A DNA stretch of 64,000 bases from DASTPP01 sp035762175 (GTDB taxonomy: Bacteria > Myxococcota_A > Polyangia > Polyangiales > Polyangiaceae). Every line of letters starts with the position of its first letter. Position 1 is the stretch's first letter. Positions 10,883 to 19,364 of the stretch are shown in pieces. The translations under genes and the position numbers were made by a program. Under the pieces are notes generated by a model. The model was not told where the DNA came from. It saw only the letters and a list, made by a program, of their open reading frames with translations, and did not search any database. The stretch covers positions 1 through 64,000 of the forward strand of contig DASTPP010000140.1 of the NCBI GenBank assembly GCA_035762175.1, read 5' to 3'.

Positions 10883-11974
10883 CTACCCATCGCGATGACC
10901 CCCGTCGGGCCGAGCGCTCGGTTCCTCCGCCTCGCCCTCGGGGGGCGCTCCAGGGGGCGGGGCCCCGCCCTCGGCCCGCGAAGGCCCCACGGCGGCCCCT
11001 TCGGGGCGGCGGGGCCGGTAGCCCGTCAGGGCCGGGTCGAGCGGGAGCGAGGCCCACGACGGCGCGCGCCGGGGCGGGCGCGAGGCCTGGTAGCCGCCCC
11101 CGTCCCAGGTCCCCTCGGGCTCGGGGGCCGAAAACCGAGCGCTCGGTTTTGCCGTGCTCGGTTTTTGCGCGGGGGGCGGGGGGCCAGGGAGCGGGTCGCT
11201 CGCGCTGTCCCCGTCGGCCTCGGCCGGGTCGTCGGTCGCCTCCCCCTCCCCTCCCCTCCCCGGAGCGACCGCCCAGCCGTCGGTGTCGTCGGCGGGCTCG
11301 GCGCCCCCGACCTCGTGGCCTTCGGCGAGCAGCGGCCGAGCGCGCCCCTCGACCAATCCCTGCTCGGCGGCGCTCGCGCCGGCGCCCCGCAGCATCTGCC
11401 GGTGCCGCGCCTGCAGCGACTCGAGGCTCAAGGTCGCCGTCACCTCTTGGCGCGAGTCGGCGCCGCCCAAGATGAACTCCTTGAGCCGCACCATCGTGTT
11501 GAAGTCACTCGGGTTGTCGAAGCGCACGCGCCCCTCGGCGAGCGCCTTCTCGAAGCCGGCGAGGTAGGTGTCGATGATGCGCACCTCGTCGTCCTTGGCG
11601 TAGGCGAGCGCGGTCGCGCGCAGCTCGACGAGCTTCTGGTCGGCCTTCGCCTTGGTGCGCGCCTCGTTCTCGGCGCGCCGGCGCATGCAGTTGTGCTTGG
11701 TCGAGTAGTCGCTGATGACGCTGCTCGTGCAGCCGTAGCGCTCGCCGAGCTCGCGGTAGCTCGGGTAGCGGAGAGCCTGGCCGGCCCCGTCGGCGCACGG
11801 CACCGATTCGCCGAAGACGAGCAGCCGGTCGACCTCGTCCCAGGGCACGCGCGGGGGCTCGGCCTTCCTCGGGCGGCCGCCTGCCCGCAGCGGGCGCGCC
11901 CGTCCCTTCGCCGCCGGGGCGGGTGCCTTGGGCGGGGGCGCCGGGGTCGCCTTCGGTCGGCCCGGGGGGGTCAT
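10883..11974 (-). CDS. Terminase small subunit-like protein with HTH
   Basis: The 363-residue protein has a basic, Pro/Ala-rich N-terminus, then a helix-turn-helix (YPSYRELGERYGCTSSVISDYST, about residues 70-92). A helical region follows (VELRATALAYAKDDEVRIIDTYLAGFEKAL, then RVRFDNPSDFNTMVRLKEFILGG). The last 150 residues are acidic and Pro-rich and look disordered. An N-terminal HTH followed by an oligomerising helical part is the layout of small terminases, which recognise the packaging site. ATG 11974 overlaps the preceding stop (ATGA). The gene carries AAACCGAGC repeats near its 3' end. A transcription regulator is the alternative. Confidence 0.6.
   Translation of the reverse strand: MTPPGRPKATPAPPPKAPAPAAKGRARPLRAGGRPRKAEPPRVPWDEVDRLLVFGESVPCADGAGQALRYPSYRELGERYGCTSSVISDYSTKHNCMRRRAENEARTKAKADQKLVELRATALAYAKDDEVRIIDTYLAGFEKALAEGRVRFDNPSDFNTMVRLKEFILGGADSRQEVTATLSLESLQARHRQMLRGAGASAAEQGLVEGRARPLLAEGHEVGGAEPADDTDGWAVAPGRGGEGEATDDPAEADGDSASDPLPGPPPPAQKPSTAKPSARFSAPEPEGTWDGGGYQASRPPRRAPSWASLPLDPALTGYRPRRPEGAAVGPSRAEGGAPPPGAPPEGEAEEPSARPDGGHRDG
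11131..11164. repeat. Three further AAACCGAGC half-sites inside the small-terminase-like gene
   Basis: The perfect palindrome AAAACCGAGCGCTCGGTTTT at 11131-11150 is followed by GCTCGGTTT at 11156-11164. These are the same half-sites as the cluster 1.1 kb to the left. Their presence within coding DNA for the putative small terminase resembles pac sites that lie inside small-terminase genes in known headful-packaging phages. Confidence 0.8.
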
Positions 11975-12312
11975 CCGGCGTCGCGCCTCGCCCACCACTC
12001 GGCGACGAGCTCGAGGAAGTCGTCGAGCCGGAGGGCGACGAAGGGCTCGGCGTGGTCGTCGCGCACGACCGCGAGCGGCACGCGGCCCTCGGCGGCGTCG
12101 GCCTCGGCCTCGGCGAGCGCGCGCCGGACGTTCGGGCACTTGCCGCGCTTGGCCTCGACCCAAAAGACCGGGCAGTCGACGTCGGGCACCTCTTGGCCCG
12201 AGCGGGCTTGCAGGCCCCGGCGCACGCCCGCGTCGGGCATCGCCTCGCGGAAGAGGCGGACGAGCTCGCGCTCCCAGTCGGCGCCCTTGCGGCGTGAGAG
12301 CCGGCCGCTCAC
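11971..12312 (-). CDS. PD-(D/E)xK nuclease, Holliday junction resolvase-like
   Basis: The 113-residue protein begins VSGRLSRRKGADWERELVRLFREAMPDAG, giving the first conserved Glu. It then shows EVPDVDCPVFWVEAKRGK, the PD...ExK catalytic core at about residues 46-63. The C-terminal part (VPLAVVRDDHAEPFVALRLDDFLELV) matches archaeal-type Hjc/phage resolvase-like enzymes that cleave branched DNA before packaging. GTG 12312 overlaps the previous stop, and its own stop overlaps the next gene (ATGA). Confidence 0.75.
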   Translation of the reverse strand: MSGRLSRRKGADWERELVRLFREAMPDAGVRRGLQARSGQEVPDVDCPVFWVEAKRGKCPNVRRALAEAEADAAEGRVPLAVVRDDHAEPFVALRLDDFLELVAEWWARRDAG

Positions 12313-12596
12313 CGCGGCCTCTCGGTCGTGTGCATGCCGAGCGCGCGCTCGAGGGCCTGCTCTTCGACCGTGTCGGCCTCGCGGCCTCGGGCGCGCCAGG
12401 CGAGGAGGGCGATGTCGAGAAGGGCGCCCGCCCACTCGAAGCGCGTCACCGCGTCAGGCAGCGTGGCGAGGGGGCGTTGCTCGAGCAGGGCGCCGAGCTC
12501 GTCGCGCAGGGCGCAGAGCCGCCGGTAGTCGCGGCGGACCCGCGTGCCGGCGGTCCGCGGGGGGCCTGCCGACGGCGGAGGGGGGATGGTCGCCAT
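12309..12596 (-). CDS. Small hypothetical protein in prophage replication/recombination operon
   Basis: A 95-residue helical, Arg/Leu-rich protein (VRRDYRRLCALRDELGALLEQRPLATLPDAVTRFEWAGALLDIALLAWRA). No known domain, metal motif or membrane segment is seen. It starts 3 nt after the DnaQ-like gene ends and overlaps the resolvase start (GTGA), so it is co-translated with them. A partner subunit of one of the neighbouring nucleases is possible. Confidence 0.65.
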   Translation of the reverse strand: MATIPPPPSAGPPRTAGTRVRRDYRRLCALRDELGALLEQRPLATLPDAVTRFEWAGALLDIALLAWRARGREADTVEEQALERALGMHTTERPR

Positions 12597-12599
12597 CGG

Positions 12600-13667
12600 T
12601 CAGGGCAGCGTCGGGGCGGGGGCTGGGGGGGCCGGCGTGCACGCGTCGGGGTCGCGGCGCAAGCGCAGGACTTCGGCCCCCAGGCACTGCATCGCGTCGA
12701 CGAGCCCCACCATCGACTCGGCGAGGTAGTCGCGACGCGTGCCCCCCGGCCCGAAGGCGAGGCGCCCGGTGGCGAGGCGCCGCAAGAGCAGCTCGGCGAG
12801 CTCGTGCTCCTCGGGCGAGAGCACGTCGGCGAGCGCGACGAGCGCCGAGCCGCGCAAGAGGTGGGCGGTGACGGCGCGGGCGCACCGCGCGTCGTCGAGG
12901 GCGCGGTGGGGGAAGGGTCGCGCGGCGCCCGCGCACCCGGCGAGCTCGTCGAGCGACAGCGAGGGGACGAGGCCTTGGGCGAAGAGGGGCCAGCCGAGGC
13001 TCGCCGTGTCGAGAAGGTGCCGGGGCTGGGTCGGCGGGCGCAGGCCCGTCCTGCGGTAGGCGGCCTGCAAAAAGGCTCGGTCGAAGACGACGTGGTGGCC
13101 CGCGAGCGTCGCGCCTTCGAGCCGCGGGGTCACGAGCGCGAGCGCCTCGGCGAGCGGCATCGCGTCCTGCCACGCCTCGGGGTCGTAGCCGCAGACGGCG
13201 AGCGCGTCGGGCTCGGCGTCCTCGAGCCGCTCGGGCCGCACCTTGACCGAGACCTCGTCGAGCACGGCGAGCGTGCGGGCGTCGGCGCGCACGACGGCGA
13301 TCTCCACGATGTCGTGCCGCTCGGGGTCGAGGCCCGTGGTCTCGCAGTCGACGAAGGCGAGGACGGCGCCGGGGAACGCGTCGGGCGGCTCGCTCTCGTC
13401 GGCGCGATGCGTCGCGCGCCCCGAGGGCGGGGCGTCGAGCGTCGAGGGCGGCGCCGGCGGCGCGGCGTAGGCCTCGTCGGGGGGGAGCGAGGGGAGGCCG
13501 TAGCTCACCGGCGGCAAGGCCTCGTCGTCGACCGGCGGGGGGGCGATGCTTTGAGGCGGTGGCGGAGCGGGGGGCTCCGTGCGCACCGTCGGGCGGGGTG
13601 GCGTCGGCGGGTAGAGAGGCGGCGGCGGGTCGTCGAACAGGGGCGGGACGGGGTCGAGCAACGTCAT
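12600..13667 (-). CDS. DnaQ-like DEDDh 3'-5' exonuclease
   Basis: After about 105 Pro-rich, probably disordered residues, the protein shows all three exonuclease motifs of the DEDDh family: Exo I in AFVDCETTGLDPERHDIVEIAVV, Exo II in LAGHHVVFDRAFLQAAY, and Exo III in FPHRALDDARCAR. It resembles DNA polymerase III epsilon but no polymerase gene is in the window, so it may serve in repair, recombination or DNA end trimming. ATG 13667 overlaps the stop of the upstream nuclease gene (ATGA). A helical tail of about 90 residues follows the nuclease domain. Confidence 0.88.
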   Translation of the reverse strand: MTLLDPVPPLFDDPPPPLYPPTPPRPTVRTEPPAPPPPQSIAPPPVDDEALPPVSYGLPSLPPDEAYAAPPAPPSTLDAPPSGRATHRADESEPPDAFPGAVLAFVDCETTGLDPERHDIVEIAVVRADARTLAVLDEVSVKVRPERLEDAEPDALAVCGYDPEAWQDAMPLAEALALVTPRLEGATLAGHHVVFDRAFLQAAYRRTGLRPPTQPRHLLDTASLGWPLFAQGLVPSLSLDELAGCAGAARPFPHRALDDARCARAVTAHLLRGSALVALADVLSPEEHELAELLLRRLATGRLAFGPGGTRRDYLAESMVGLVDAMQCLGAEVLRLRRDPDACTPAPPAPAPTLP

Positions 13668-14842
13668 GGGGTCACCGGTTTGGCCCAGAACCTGGGCGTG
13701 ATGCGGCTCTCGGCCGTCGCGTCGAGTTCGGCACGAAGGAGGTGGGAAAAGGACTTGTCGCGGGACGCGGCGGCCTCGGCGACGAGGGCGTCGAGCGCGT
13801 CCTTGTCGACCGCGCCGAGGCGCTCGAGCAGGGCGTCGCGCGCGAGGCCGGTCATGCGCTCGAGCACGGTCAAGGTGGGCCCGAGCGGGTGGCGCAGGTG
13901 CCGCACGGGCACGAGCGCGTAGCGCACGCCGCCCGCGGTCAAGTCGCCGTGGGCCTTGACGTGCGCGCGCAAGAGGCCCTCGAGCTCGGCCTTGCGCGAC
14001 GAGGCGAGCTTGGCGACGCGGGCGACCTCTTCGCGCTCGCGCGCGACGGCCTCGAGGTCGCCGGGGTCGACCATCGCCCCGGGCCGCCGTCCGGCGAGCG
14101 CCTCGGCGTAGGCGGGGCAGCGGCGGCGGTGGTCGCAATGGGCGCAGTTCGGGCCGAGCCGCGGGGGGTGCTCGGTCGCGCGCTCGCTCGCCTCGCCGAG
14201 CGCCTCGGCGTACGCGAGGGCCGCCTCGAGGTCGGCGTCCGTGCGCGTCGTGGTTTGGCGCAGCGGCCCGTGCCGCAGCATCACGAAGGTGAGCCGCACC
14301 TCGCGGGCCCATGGCCACAGAGCCCGCGCGGCGAGGGCGTAGAGCGACATCTGAAGGCTCGCCGCGAGCTCGTCGCCGTCGAAGAGGGCGCGGTTGGTCT
14401 TGTAGTCGAGGACTTCGACGACGTCCTCGCCGACGCGGTCGACGCGATCGAGGTAGCCGAGCAATTCGAATCGGCCGACGGGCAGGCGAAATTCTTGTTC
14501 GATCGCCAGGACGTCGCGGTGGTCGACCTCGCCCTCGGCCCGCACGAAGGCGCGCACGAGCGCGTGCCCTTCGGCGAAGGCGGCCGCGCCGACGAGCCCC
14601 TCTTCGTCCCAGGCCGCCCGGTAAGCCTCGAGGGCGCGGGCCTCGTCGAGCCGGCCCGTACGCTCTTCGGCCACGACGTCTCGGAAGAGACGCTCGAGCG
14701 CGGCATGCACCACGCGCCCGAAGCGCAGAGGCAGGGCCGGCTCACCCGGCAGCCGGTCGACGTAGGCGAAGCGGAAGGCGAGCGGGCACTGCTCCCACTT
14801 CGACAGGCGCGAGTAACTCAGGTGCTCGTGGCGGAAGGCCAT
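13664..14842 (-). CDS. RecB/Cas4-type PD-(D/E)xK exonuclease with Fe-S cluster
   Basis: The 392-residue protein opens with HLSYSRLSKWEQCPLAFRFAYVDRLPG, the N-terminal Cys motif of AddB/Cas4-like nucleases. It has the catalytic core in EDVVEVLDYKTNRALF near residue 155 and the Cys cluster CAHCDHRRRCPAY near 235, the arrangement that holds a 4Fe-4S cluster. It probably degrades or resects double-stranded DNA ends for recombination. The start ATG 14842 lies 22 nt after a copy of the bipartite promoter-like motif. It heads a chain of four overlapping genes (nuclease, DnaQ-like, small protein, resolvase). Confidence 0.85.
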   Translation of the reverse strand: MAFRHEHLSYSRLSKWEQCPLAFRFAYVDRLPGEPALPLRFGRVVHAALERLFRDVVAEERTGRLDEARALEAYRAAWDEEGLVGAAAFAEGHALVRAFVRAEGEVDHRDVLAIEQEFRLPVGRFELLGYLDRVDRVGEDVVEVLDYKTNRALFDGDELAASLQMSLYALAARALWPWAREVRLTFVMLRHGPLRQTTTRTDADLEAALAYAEALGEASERATEHPPRLGPNCAHCDHRRRCPAYAEALAGRRPGAMVDPGDLEAVAREREEVARVAKLASSRKAELEGLLRAHVKAHGDLTAGGVRYALVPVRHLRHPLGPTLTVLERMTGLARDALLERLGAVDKDALDALVAEAAASRDKSFSHLLRAELDATAESRITPRFWAKPVTP

Positions 14843-14864
14843 GGGGGGCTCGGTCCTCGAGAGA

Positions 14865-14897
14865 AGAAAGGCCACCCGACGGGGGGGGCGGGGACAC
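14865..14897 (-). promoter_or_regulatory. Bipartite promoter-like motif, copy 3
   Basis: On the minus strand: GTGTCCCCG, 15 nt, GGCCTTTCT (one mismatch in the second block). It ends 22 nt before the ATG of the Fe-S nuclease gene, leaving room for a short leader. See copies 1, 2, 4, 5 and 6. Confidence 0.6.
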
Positions 14898-14910
14898 CTG
14901 CCGGGGTGCG

Positions 14911-15522
14911 TCAGGTCGATTTCTTCGCCCACTCGAGTCGGGTCACGCGCGCGCCGGGGAACGCGGCGCAGACGGCGGCGAGGGCGGCCGCGTCGCGGAA
15001 GGTGAGTTCGGGGCGGCCCGAGCCCGAGGGCTCGGCGACGAGCCAGAGGGGGCCGACGTCCTCGGTTTCGAGCCGAACCTCGCGGCAGCGCGCCGCGAGC
15101 GCCTCGACGTCGTCGGCGCTCGCGAGGGGGGCCGGGAGCGCGGGCGGTGGCGGCGCGGGCGGTGGCGGCGCCGGCGCCGGCGGCCTCGCCGCAGGGAGCC
15201 GTCGCGCCCGCGGCGCGGACGGTGGGGGCGCCTGACCGAACAGGCCCCGCCCGCGGGGCTCGACGTCGGCGGGGGTGCGCTCGGCCGCCTGCACGCTCGG
15301 TGCGGGCGGGCCGTTCCCGTCCGCGGACGGCGCGCCCGGCGCGCCCGCCGTGACGTCGAGCGGGGCCGAGCCTCGTGGGCCGTTCGCCTTGAGCCACTCG
15401 ACGCACATCAGCTCGTCGGGCCGATCGCAGGCGCCGTTCGCCAGGAAGTGCCGGCAGCGGCGAGCGCCGGGCAGCGGGTCGTAGTGCGGGCACGTGACGG
15501 GCAGTCGCGGGGCTTCGGTCAT
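14911..15522 (-). CDS. Cys-rich N-terminal protein, hypothetical
   Basis: The first 45 of 203 residues form a metal-binding-like module: CPHYDPLPGARRC, RHFLANGAC and ELMCVEW give regularly spaced Cys and His residues. A long Pro/Ala-rich linker follows, then a small C-terminal domain (ADDVEALAARCREVRLETEDVGPLWLVAEP and FRDAAALAAVCAAFPGARVTRLEW). I do not recognise the family; the zinc module suggests nucleic acid or protein binding. ATG 15522 lies only 8 nt after a bipartite promoter-like motif, so its mRNA may be leaderless. The motif's 15-nt spacer matches that of the next downstream operon. Confidence 0.7.
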   Translation of the reverse strand: MTEAPRLPVTCPHYDPLPGARRCRHFLANGACDRPDELMCVEWLKANGPRGSAPLDVTAGAPGAPSADGNGPPAPSVQAAERTPADVEPRGRGLFGQAPPPSAPRARRLPAARPPAPAPPPPAPPPPALPAPLASADDVEALAARCREVRLETEDVGPLWLVAEPSGSGRPELTFRDAAALAAVCAAFPGARVTRLEWAKKST

Positions 15523-15530
15523 CTTCCCTG

Positions 15531-15563
15531 AGCAAGGCCAGTGGGCGGGTCGATCGGGGACAC
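15531..15563 (-). promoter_or_regulatory. Bipartite promoter-like motif, copy 4
   Basis: On the minus strand: GTGTCCCCG, 15 nt, GGCCTTGCT, ending 8 nt before ATG 15522. With a -10-type role for the second block, the start site would coincide with the start codon, as for copy 2. Confidence 0.6.
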
Positions 15564-16211
15564 GGGACGTCACGGCCGAGGAACGATTTCGGCGCCGAGA
15601 GCTCGGGCCCACACGAGCCAGCCCCGGGGCCTGAGCCCTCGGGCGGGCGGGCGAAGGGGGCGGTGTGCTCGAACGGGCTCGCTGCCCCACCGGCCTTGCT
15701 GCGGGCCGCAGGCTTCTTGCGCCGAGGACGTGCTCGTGGCCCCCGTCGTAGCCCGCGTGCGTGCCCGACCCGCGTTGGGGACATCAAAAAAGGCGGATGC
15801 CGATACGATTGGCTCCGAAATCCTTTCTTAAAGACAATTCTCTTTTCTAAGGAGGCCCCTCCTCGCATGCTTTCTGGCACGGGCCCTGCAACTCTGGTTT
15901 TCATAAAGGATTTCGGAGCCACCGGGGCCGAGGGCGACGGGGGTCGCCCTCTTGGAGCGCGCGGTTCGCCGCCGACGAGGCCTCCTGCGACGGGCCCGCG
16001 GAGCCGCGTAGACGGCCCGTGGGCGGGCGATCGGCGCATGGGTCGGGCCCAGATACCTTCGGCCCCCGCAGACCCGTCCTCGGGCAGATGCCCGGCCGGG
16101 GTCACGGCCGTGGCCCGTCGTCCTTCTCAAGCCGGGCCCTTCGTGGCCCGGGGCCGGCGGGGTGCAATGCAGGGCCTGCCGCTCGCCTCCCGAGCGAGGT
16201 CGCCCGTCGAC
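15564..16211. other. Non-coding gap within the prophage early region
   Basis: About 650 bp between the primase-helicase stop and motif copy 4. No believable frame exists. It contains the window's clearest AT-rich patch in phage DNA (about 15780-15915: poly-A, TTAAAGACAATTCTCTTTTC) framed by a long inverted repeat. A replication origin, a small RNA or a terminator region are the options. Confidence 0.5.
15810..15921. repeat. 17-bp perfect inverted repeat framing an AT-rich core
   Basis: TGGCTCCGAAATCCTTT at 15810-15826 is matched exactly in inverse at 15905-15921. The 78 nt between them are AT-rich on the left and include a smaller palindrome GGAGGCCCCTCC. The structure could form a long stem in RNA, or bind a protein at both ends as in an origin or a partition site. 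Confidence 0.8.
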
Positions 16212-19200
16212 CTACCCTTTCGCCGCCAGCGCGAGCGCGCAGCGTTCGGCGACCTCGGCCGGCACCGATCGCTCGCCGTAGACGTAGCGCTTGATCGTGG
16301 CGAGCGAGCAGCCGAGCGCGCGCGCCGCCGCCCCCACCCCCCCGAGCGCGCGCACCCGCTCGCGGAACGGCGCCGCGTCGAGCGCGGCCTTCGTCTTCGG
16401 GCGCCCCGCGCGCGGCGCCGCCCGGCCGACCGCCTCCCACGCCGCGCCGCCCGGCAGCACCATGCCGACATGCAGGGCCCGCGCCGGCTTCGTCCGGTGG
16501 ATCGTGCGCAGGCGCCCGTGCGCCTGCTCGAGCTCGGCCCGGCACAGGGCCTCCGCCCGCGCCTCCCACGGCCCCCGCAGGCCGAGGAACGCGACCTCCG
16601 AGGCCACGTCGTCGATGTTCGGCCACGGGTCGCCGAGCGTCACGAGCGCGTCGGCGTGCTTCATCGCGTCGAGGCCCCGCACCCCCCCGTAGTGCCCGAC
16701 GAGCAGCTCGCCCGGCCACCGCGCGAGCTCGCGGCCGAGCCCGTCGACCAAGGCCTCGAGGTCGCCGGGGGCGCGCCCTTCCTTCGCCCACTGCTCGGCG
16801 GGCTCGGGGTCCGAGGGGCTCAGGGCGGCCCGCAGCGCGAGCGCCAAGGGGCGGAAGGTGATGAGCGCGAGCGCGCCGTCCGAGGGCCCCTCGAGCGCCC
16901 AGTCGAAGACCGTGCGCACGGCCGAGGCGAGCTCGGGCGTGGGCGCGAGGCGGCGGTCCTTCATCCAGCGGCGGCGCTTGGCGTGCGCGGGCGCGTGCCG
17001 GCGCTCGACGGGGGCGCCGTCGGGCGGGGTGGCGAGGCGGACGTAGCGGGGCGCGTAGCCGACGATCTGCTCGTAGACGGGCAGGTTCACGTCGGCGTTG
17101 GCGTCGAGCACGACGACGGCGCCGTCGCGCTTAAGGGCCCGCGCGAGGTCGGGGTGCGGCAGGGTGACGAGCGCGCGCTTCGAGGCGCCCTGCCGGCGCA
17201 ACCGCAGGAACCCGGCGTCGGGCTCCGCGAAGAGCCGGTGCAGCGCCGCGAGCAGGCCCGAGGCGGCGCCGACCCGGTCGGCGTGGCCCTGCCGGCGCAT
17301 CGCCCGGGGCACGGCGTCGAACGCGAGCGGCGGCGCGCGGGAGGGTCGATCCGGGTGGATGGCGGCAGCGAAGGCGCGCCCGAGGTCGAGGGCGCCGTCG
17401 CCCGTGCGCTCGACGTCGGCCGCGCGGCACGCCGTGGCGAGGAGATTCGGGGGGGCGTGCGGGGCGAGCGCGGCGAGCGCCTCGTCGGGCCGCAACAGGG
17501 GGCCGTCCTTCGAAGGGGCGGCCCGGACGGCGGCGGCGAGCGCGACGACGAGCGGGCGAACGATATCGCCGTAGGGGCGCTCGAAGTCGGACGGAAGCAC
17601 CTTCAGCGCGTCCTCGATGGCGCCGAGCTCGAACGTCAGGGTCACGAGCGGCGGCGGCGGCTCGTCGATGACCAGGAGGCCCGTCGCGCCGGCGGCCTCG
17701 TCGAGCTCGCCAAGCAGGGCGTGGGGGCCGACGACGACGCGCGCCCCCTCGTCGCCCTCGCGCCGAAGGCGCGCCTCGCAGCCGTCGTAGAACTCGCACC
17801 GCCGCAGGCCGCGGCCCTCGCAGAACTCGCGCGCGAGGCTCTGCTGGCCGGCGACGAGCGGCAGCGCAGCGGCCGCGTGCGCGCAGGCGGGCCGGCCCCG
17901 CGCGTCGAGCTTGGCGAGCGCGCCGAACCGACGCTCGACGGGGGCGCCGGCCGCGCGGAGGCGCGCGTAGCTCTCGAGGCCGAGGGCGTTCTTGTCGAAG
18001 GCGAAGACGGTCTTGCTGCCGAGCGGGGCGCGCTCGCCCTTGGCGTCGGGCGAGGCGTAGGGCTTTCGGGCCCGCTCGAGGGCGACGCGCTCGGCGGCGC
18101 GCGTCTTGCCGAGGCCGCACGGGGCTTGCACGACGGTGAGCCCTGGGCCGGCCGAGCGGATGGCTCGCTCGACCTGCGCGGCGGCCTCCTCGGGCGAAGG
18201 CGCCGGCGGCGAGGGCGCGGCGGCTTCGTCGGGCGAAGGGGCGAGCGACGGCGCGGTCGCGAGGGCCTGCTCGAGCCCGGGGCGGGCGCCCGATGCCCGC
18301 ACCTCGTCGAGGGCCCGGTCGAGGGCGTAGCCTACGGCGGGCCAGCCCGCGCGCAGCGCCCCCAGCCCCCGCAGGCGCCCGCCCGCGGCGGCGCGCGCGA
18401 CGGTCGACTCGGCCGCCCGGCGGCGGTCGGCCGTCTTCGTGTCGGCGCCGGTGGCGAGCGAGACGGCGACGCACAGCGTGACCACTTCCTCGGGGTCGAC
18501 GCCGCGCTCGACGAGGGCGCCGGCCAGGGCGAGGAACAGCTCGTGCCAGCGCGCGGGCTCGGCGCGCACGGCCGCGGCGACGCGGTCGACGACCGGCAGC
18601 CACGCGGGGCCGAGGGGGCCAAGGGGCGGGGCCTCGGGCGCGGGCGGGCGCGAGCGCACGATCCGCGACGTCGTCGACCCCTCGACCGCCCCGACGTCGA
18701 CCAGGTCGGGAGGCGGGGCGAGGCGCACGGGGCGCATCCGGCGCAGGTCGACGAAGGGCGAGCGCGAAAAGCGCCCCTTGCGCGTCACGTGCGGCAGGCG
18801 GAAGTGGCGCGTCCAGTCCTTGCAGTTCGTGTCGACCGCAACGCCTTCCGCCCCGAGGCGCGCGTGCAGCGCGCGCAAGAGCCTCTCGGCCTCGTGGGGC
18901 GAGACGGGGGCGTCGAGAACCTGGACGAAGCGGCTGCCGTGCGCGGTGAGGTAGAAGCCGAGCGAGGCGAGCCCCTCGACGCCCGCCCACGCGTCCCACG
19001 TCTCGAGCGCAGCCTCGAGGCGTTCGGGCGTCCAGGCGGCGTGGCCAGGGTTGTCGGCATCGCAGAAGAGCAGGCCCACGTCGACCGTGAAGCCGAGGGC
19101 CCGCACTGCCTCGAGGCCCTCCTTGTTGACGCGCGGCTGGCGGTCGAGGGGCCGCCCGTCCGGCCCCCGCACGAGGTAGCCGACGAGGTGGGCGTCGGTC

Positions 19201-19364
19201 GCGTAGTGCCGCGCGAGCGCCTCCCCGAGGTCGAGCACCTCGTAGGCGGCGGTGACCTTGCGCCCGTTGGGCCCGCGCCAGTCGTCGGCGATGGTCTCGA
19301 CGCCGGGGGCGAACTTGTCGGCCGCGACGGCGACGAGCGGGCCGCCCGCGGCGGCCCCCGTCAC
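16212..19364 (-). CDS. Primase-helicase: AEP primase domain, P-loop ATPase, C-terminal HTH
   Basis: The N-terminal part of this 1050-residue protein fits an archaeo-eukaryotic-type primase: the metal-binding DxD in LLFCDADNPGH (residues 98-107), LTAHGSRFVQVL near 138, and DTNCKDWTRHFRLPHVTRKG near 180. A middle helicase-like domain has Walker A in QAPCGLGKT (about residue 418) and Walker B LLVIDEPPPP (about 567). The end is a helix-turn-helix (GGVGAAARALGCSLATIKRYVYGERSVP). It would prime and unwind phage DNA at replication. ATG 19364 overlaps the helicase gene stop (ATGA), so the two are coupled. Confidence 0.82.
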   Translation of the reverse strand: MTGAAAGGPLVAVAADKFAPGVETIADDWRGPNGRKVTAAYEVLDLGEALARHYATDAHLVGYLVRGPDGRPLDRQPRVNKEGLEAVRALGFTVDVGLLFCDADNPGHAAWTPERLEAALETWDAWAGVEGLASLGFYLTAHGSRFVQVLDAPVSPHEAERLLRALHARLGAEGVAVDTNCKDWTRHFRLPHVTRKGRFSRSPFVDLRRMRPVRLAPPPDLVDVGAVEGSTTSRIVRSRPPAPEAPPLGPLGPAWLPVVDRVAAAVRAEPARWHELFLALAGALVERGVDPEEVVTLCVAVSLATGADTKTADRRRAAESTVARAAAGGRLRGLGALRAGWPAVGYALDRALDEVRASGARPGLEQALATAPSLAPSPDEAAAPSPPAPSPEEAAAQVERAIRSAGPGLTVVQAPCGLGKTRAAERVALERARKPYASPDAKGERAPLGSKTVFAFDKNALGLESYARLRAAGAPVERRFGALAKLDARGRPACAHAAAALPLVAGQQSLAREFCEGRGLRRCEFYDGCEARLRREGDEGARVVVGPHALLGELDEAAGATGLLVIDEPPPPLVTLTFELGAIEDALKVLPSDFERPYGDIVRPLVVALAAAVRAAPSKDGPLLRPDEALAALAPHAPPNLLATACRAADVERTGDGALDLGRAFAAAIHPDRPSRAPPLAFDAVPRAMRRQGHADRVGAASGLLAALHRLFAEPDAGFLRLRRQGASKRALVTLPHPDLARALKRDGAVVVLDANADVNLPVYEQIVGYAPRYVRLATPPDGAPVERRHAPAHAKRRRWMKDRRLAPTPELASAVRTVFDWALEGPSDGALALITFRPLALALRAALSPSDPEPAEQWAKEGRAPGDLEALVDGLGRELARWPGELLVGHYGGVRGLDAMKHADALVTLGDPWPNIDDVASEVAFLGLRGPWEARAEALCRAELEQAHGRLRTIHRTKPARALHVGMVLPGGAAWEAVGRAAPRAGRPKTKAALDAAPFRERVRALGGVGAAARALGCSLATIKRYVYGERSVPAEVAERCALALAAKG

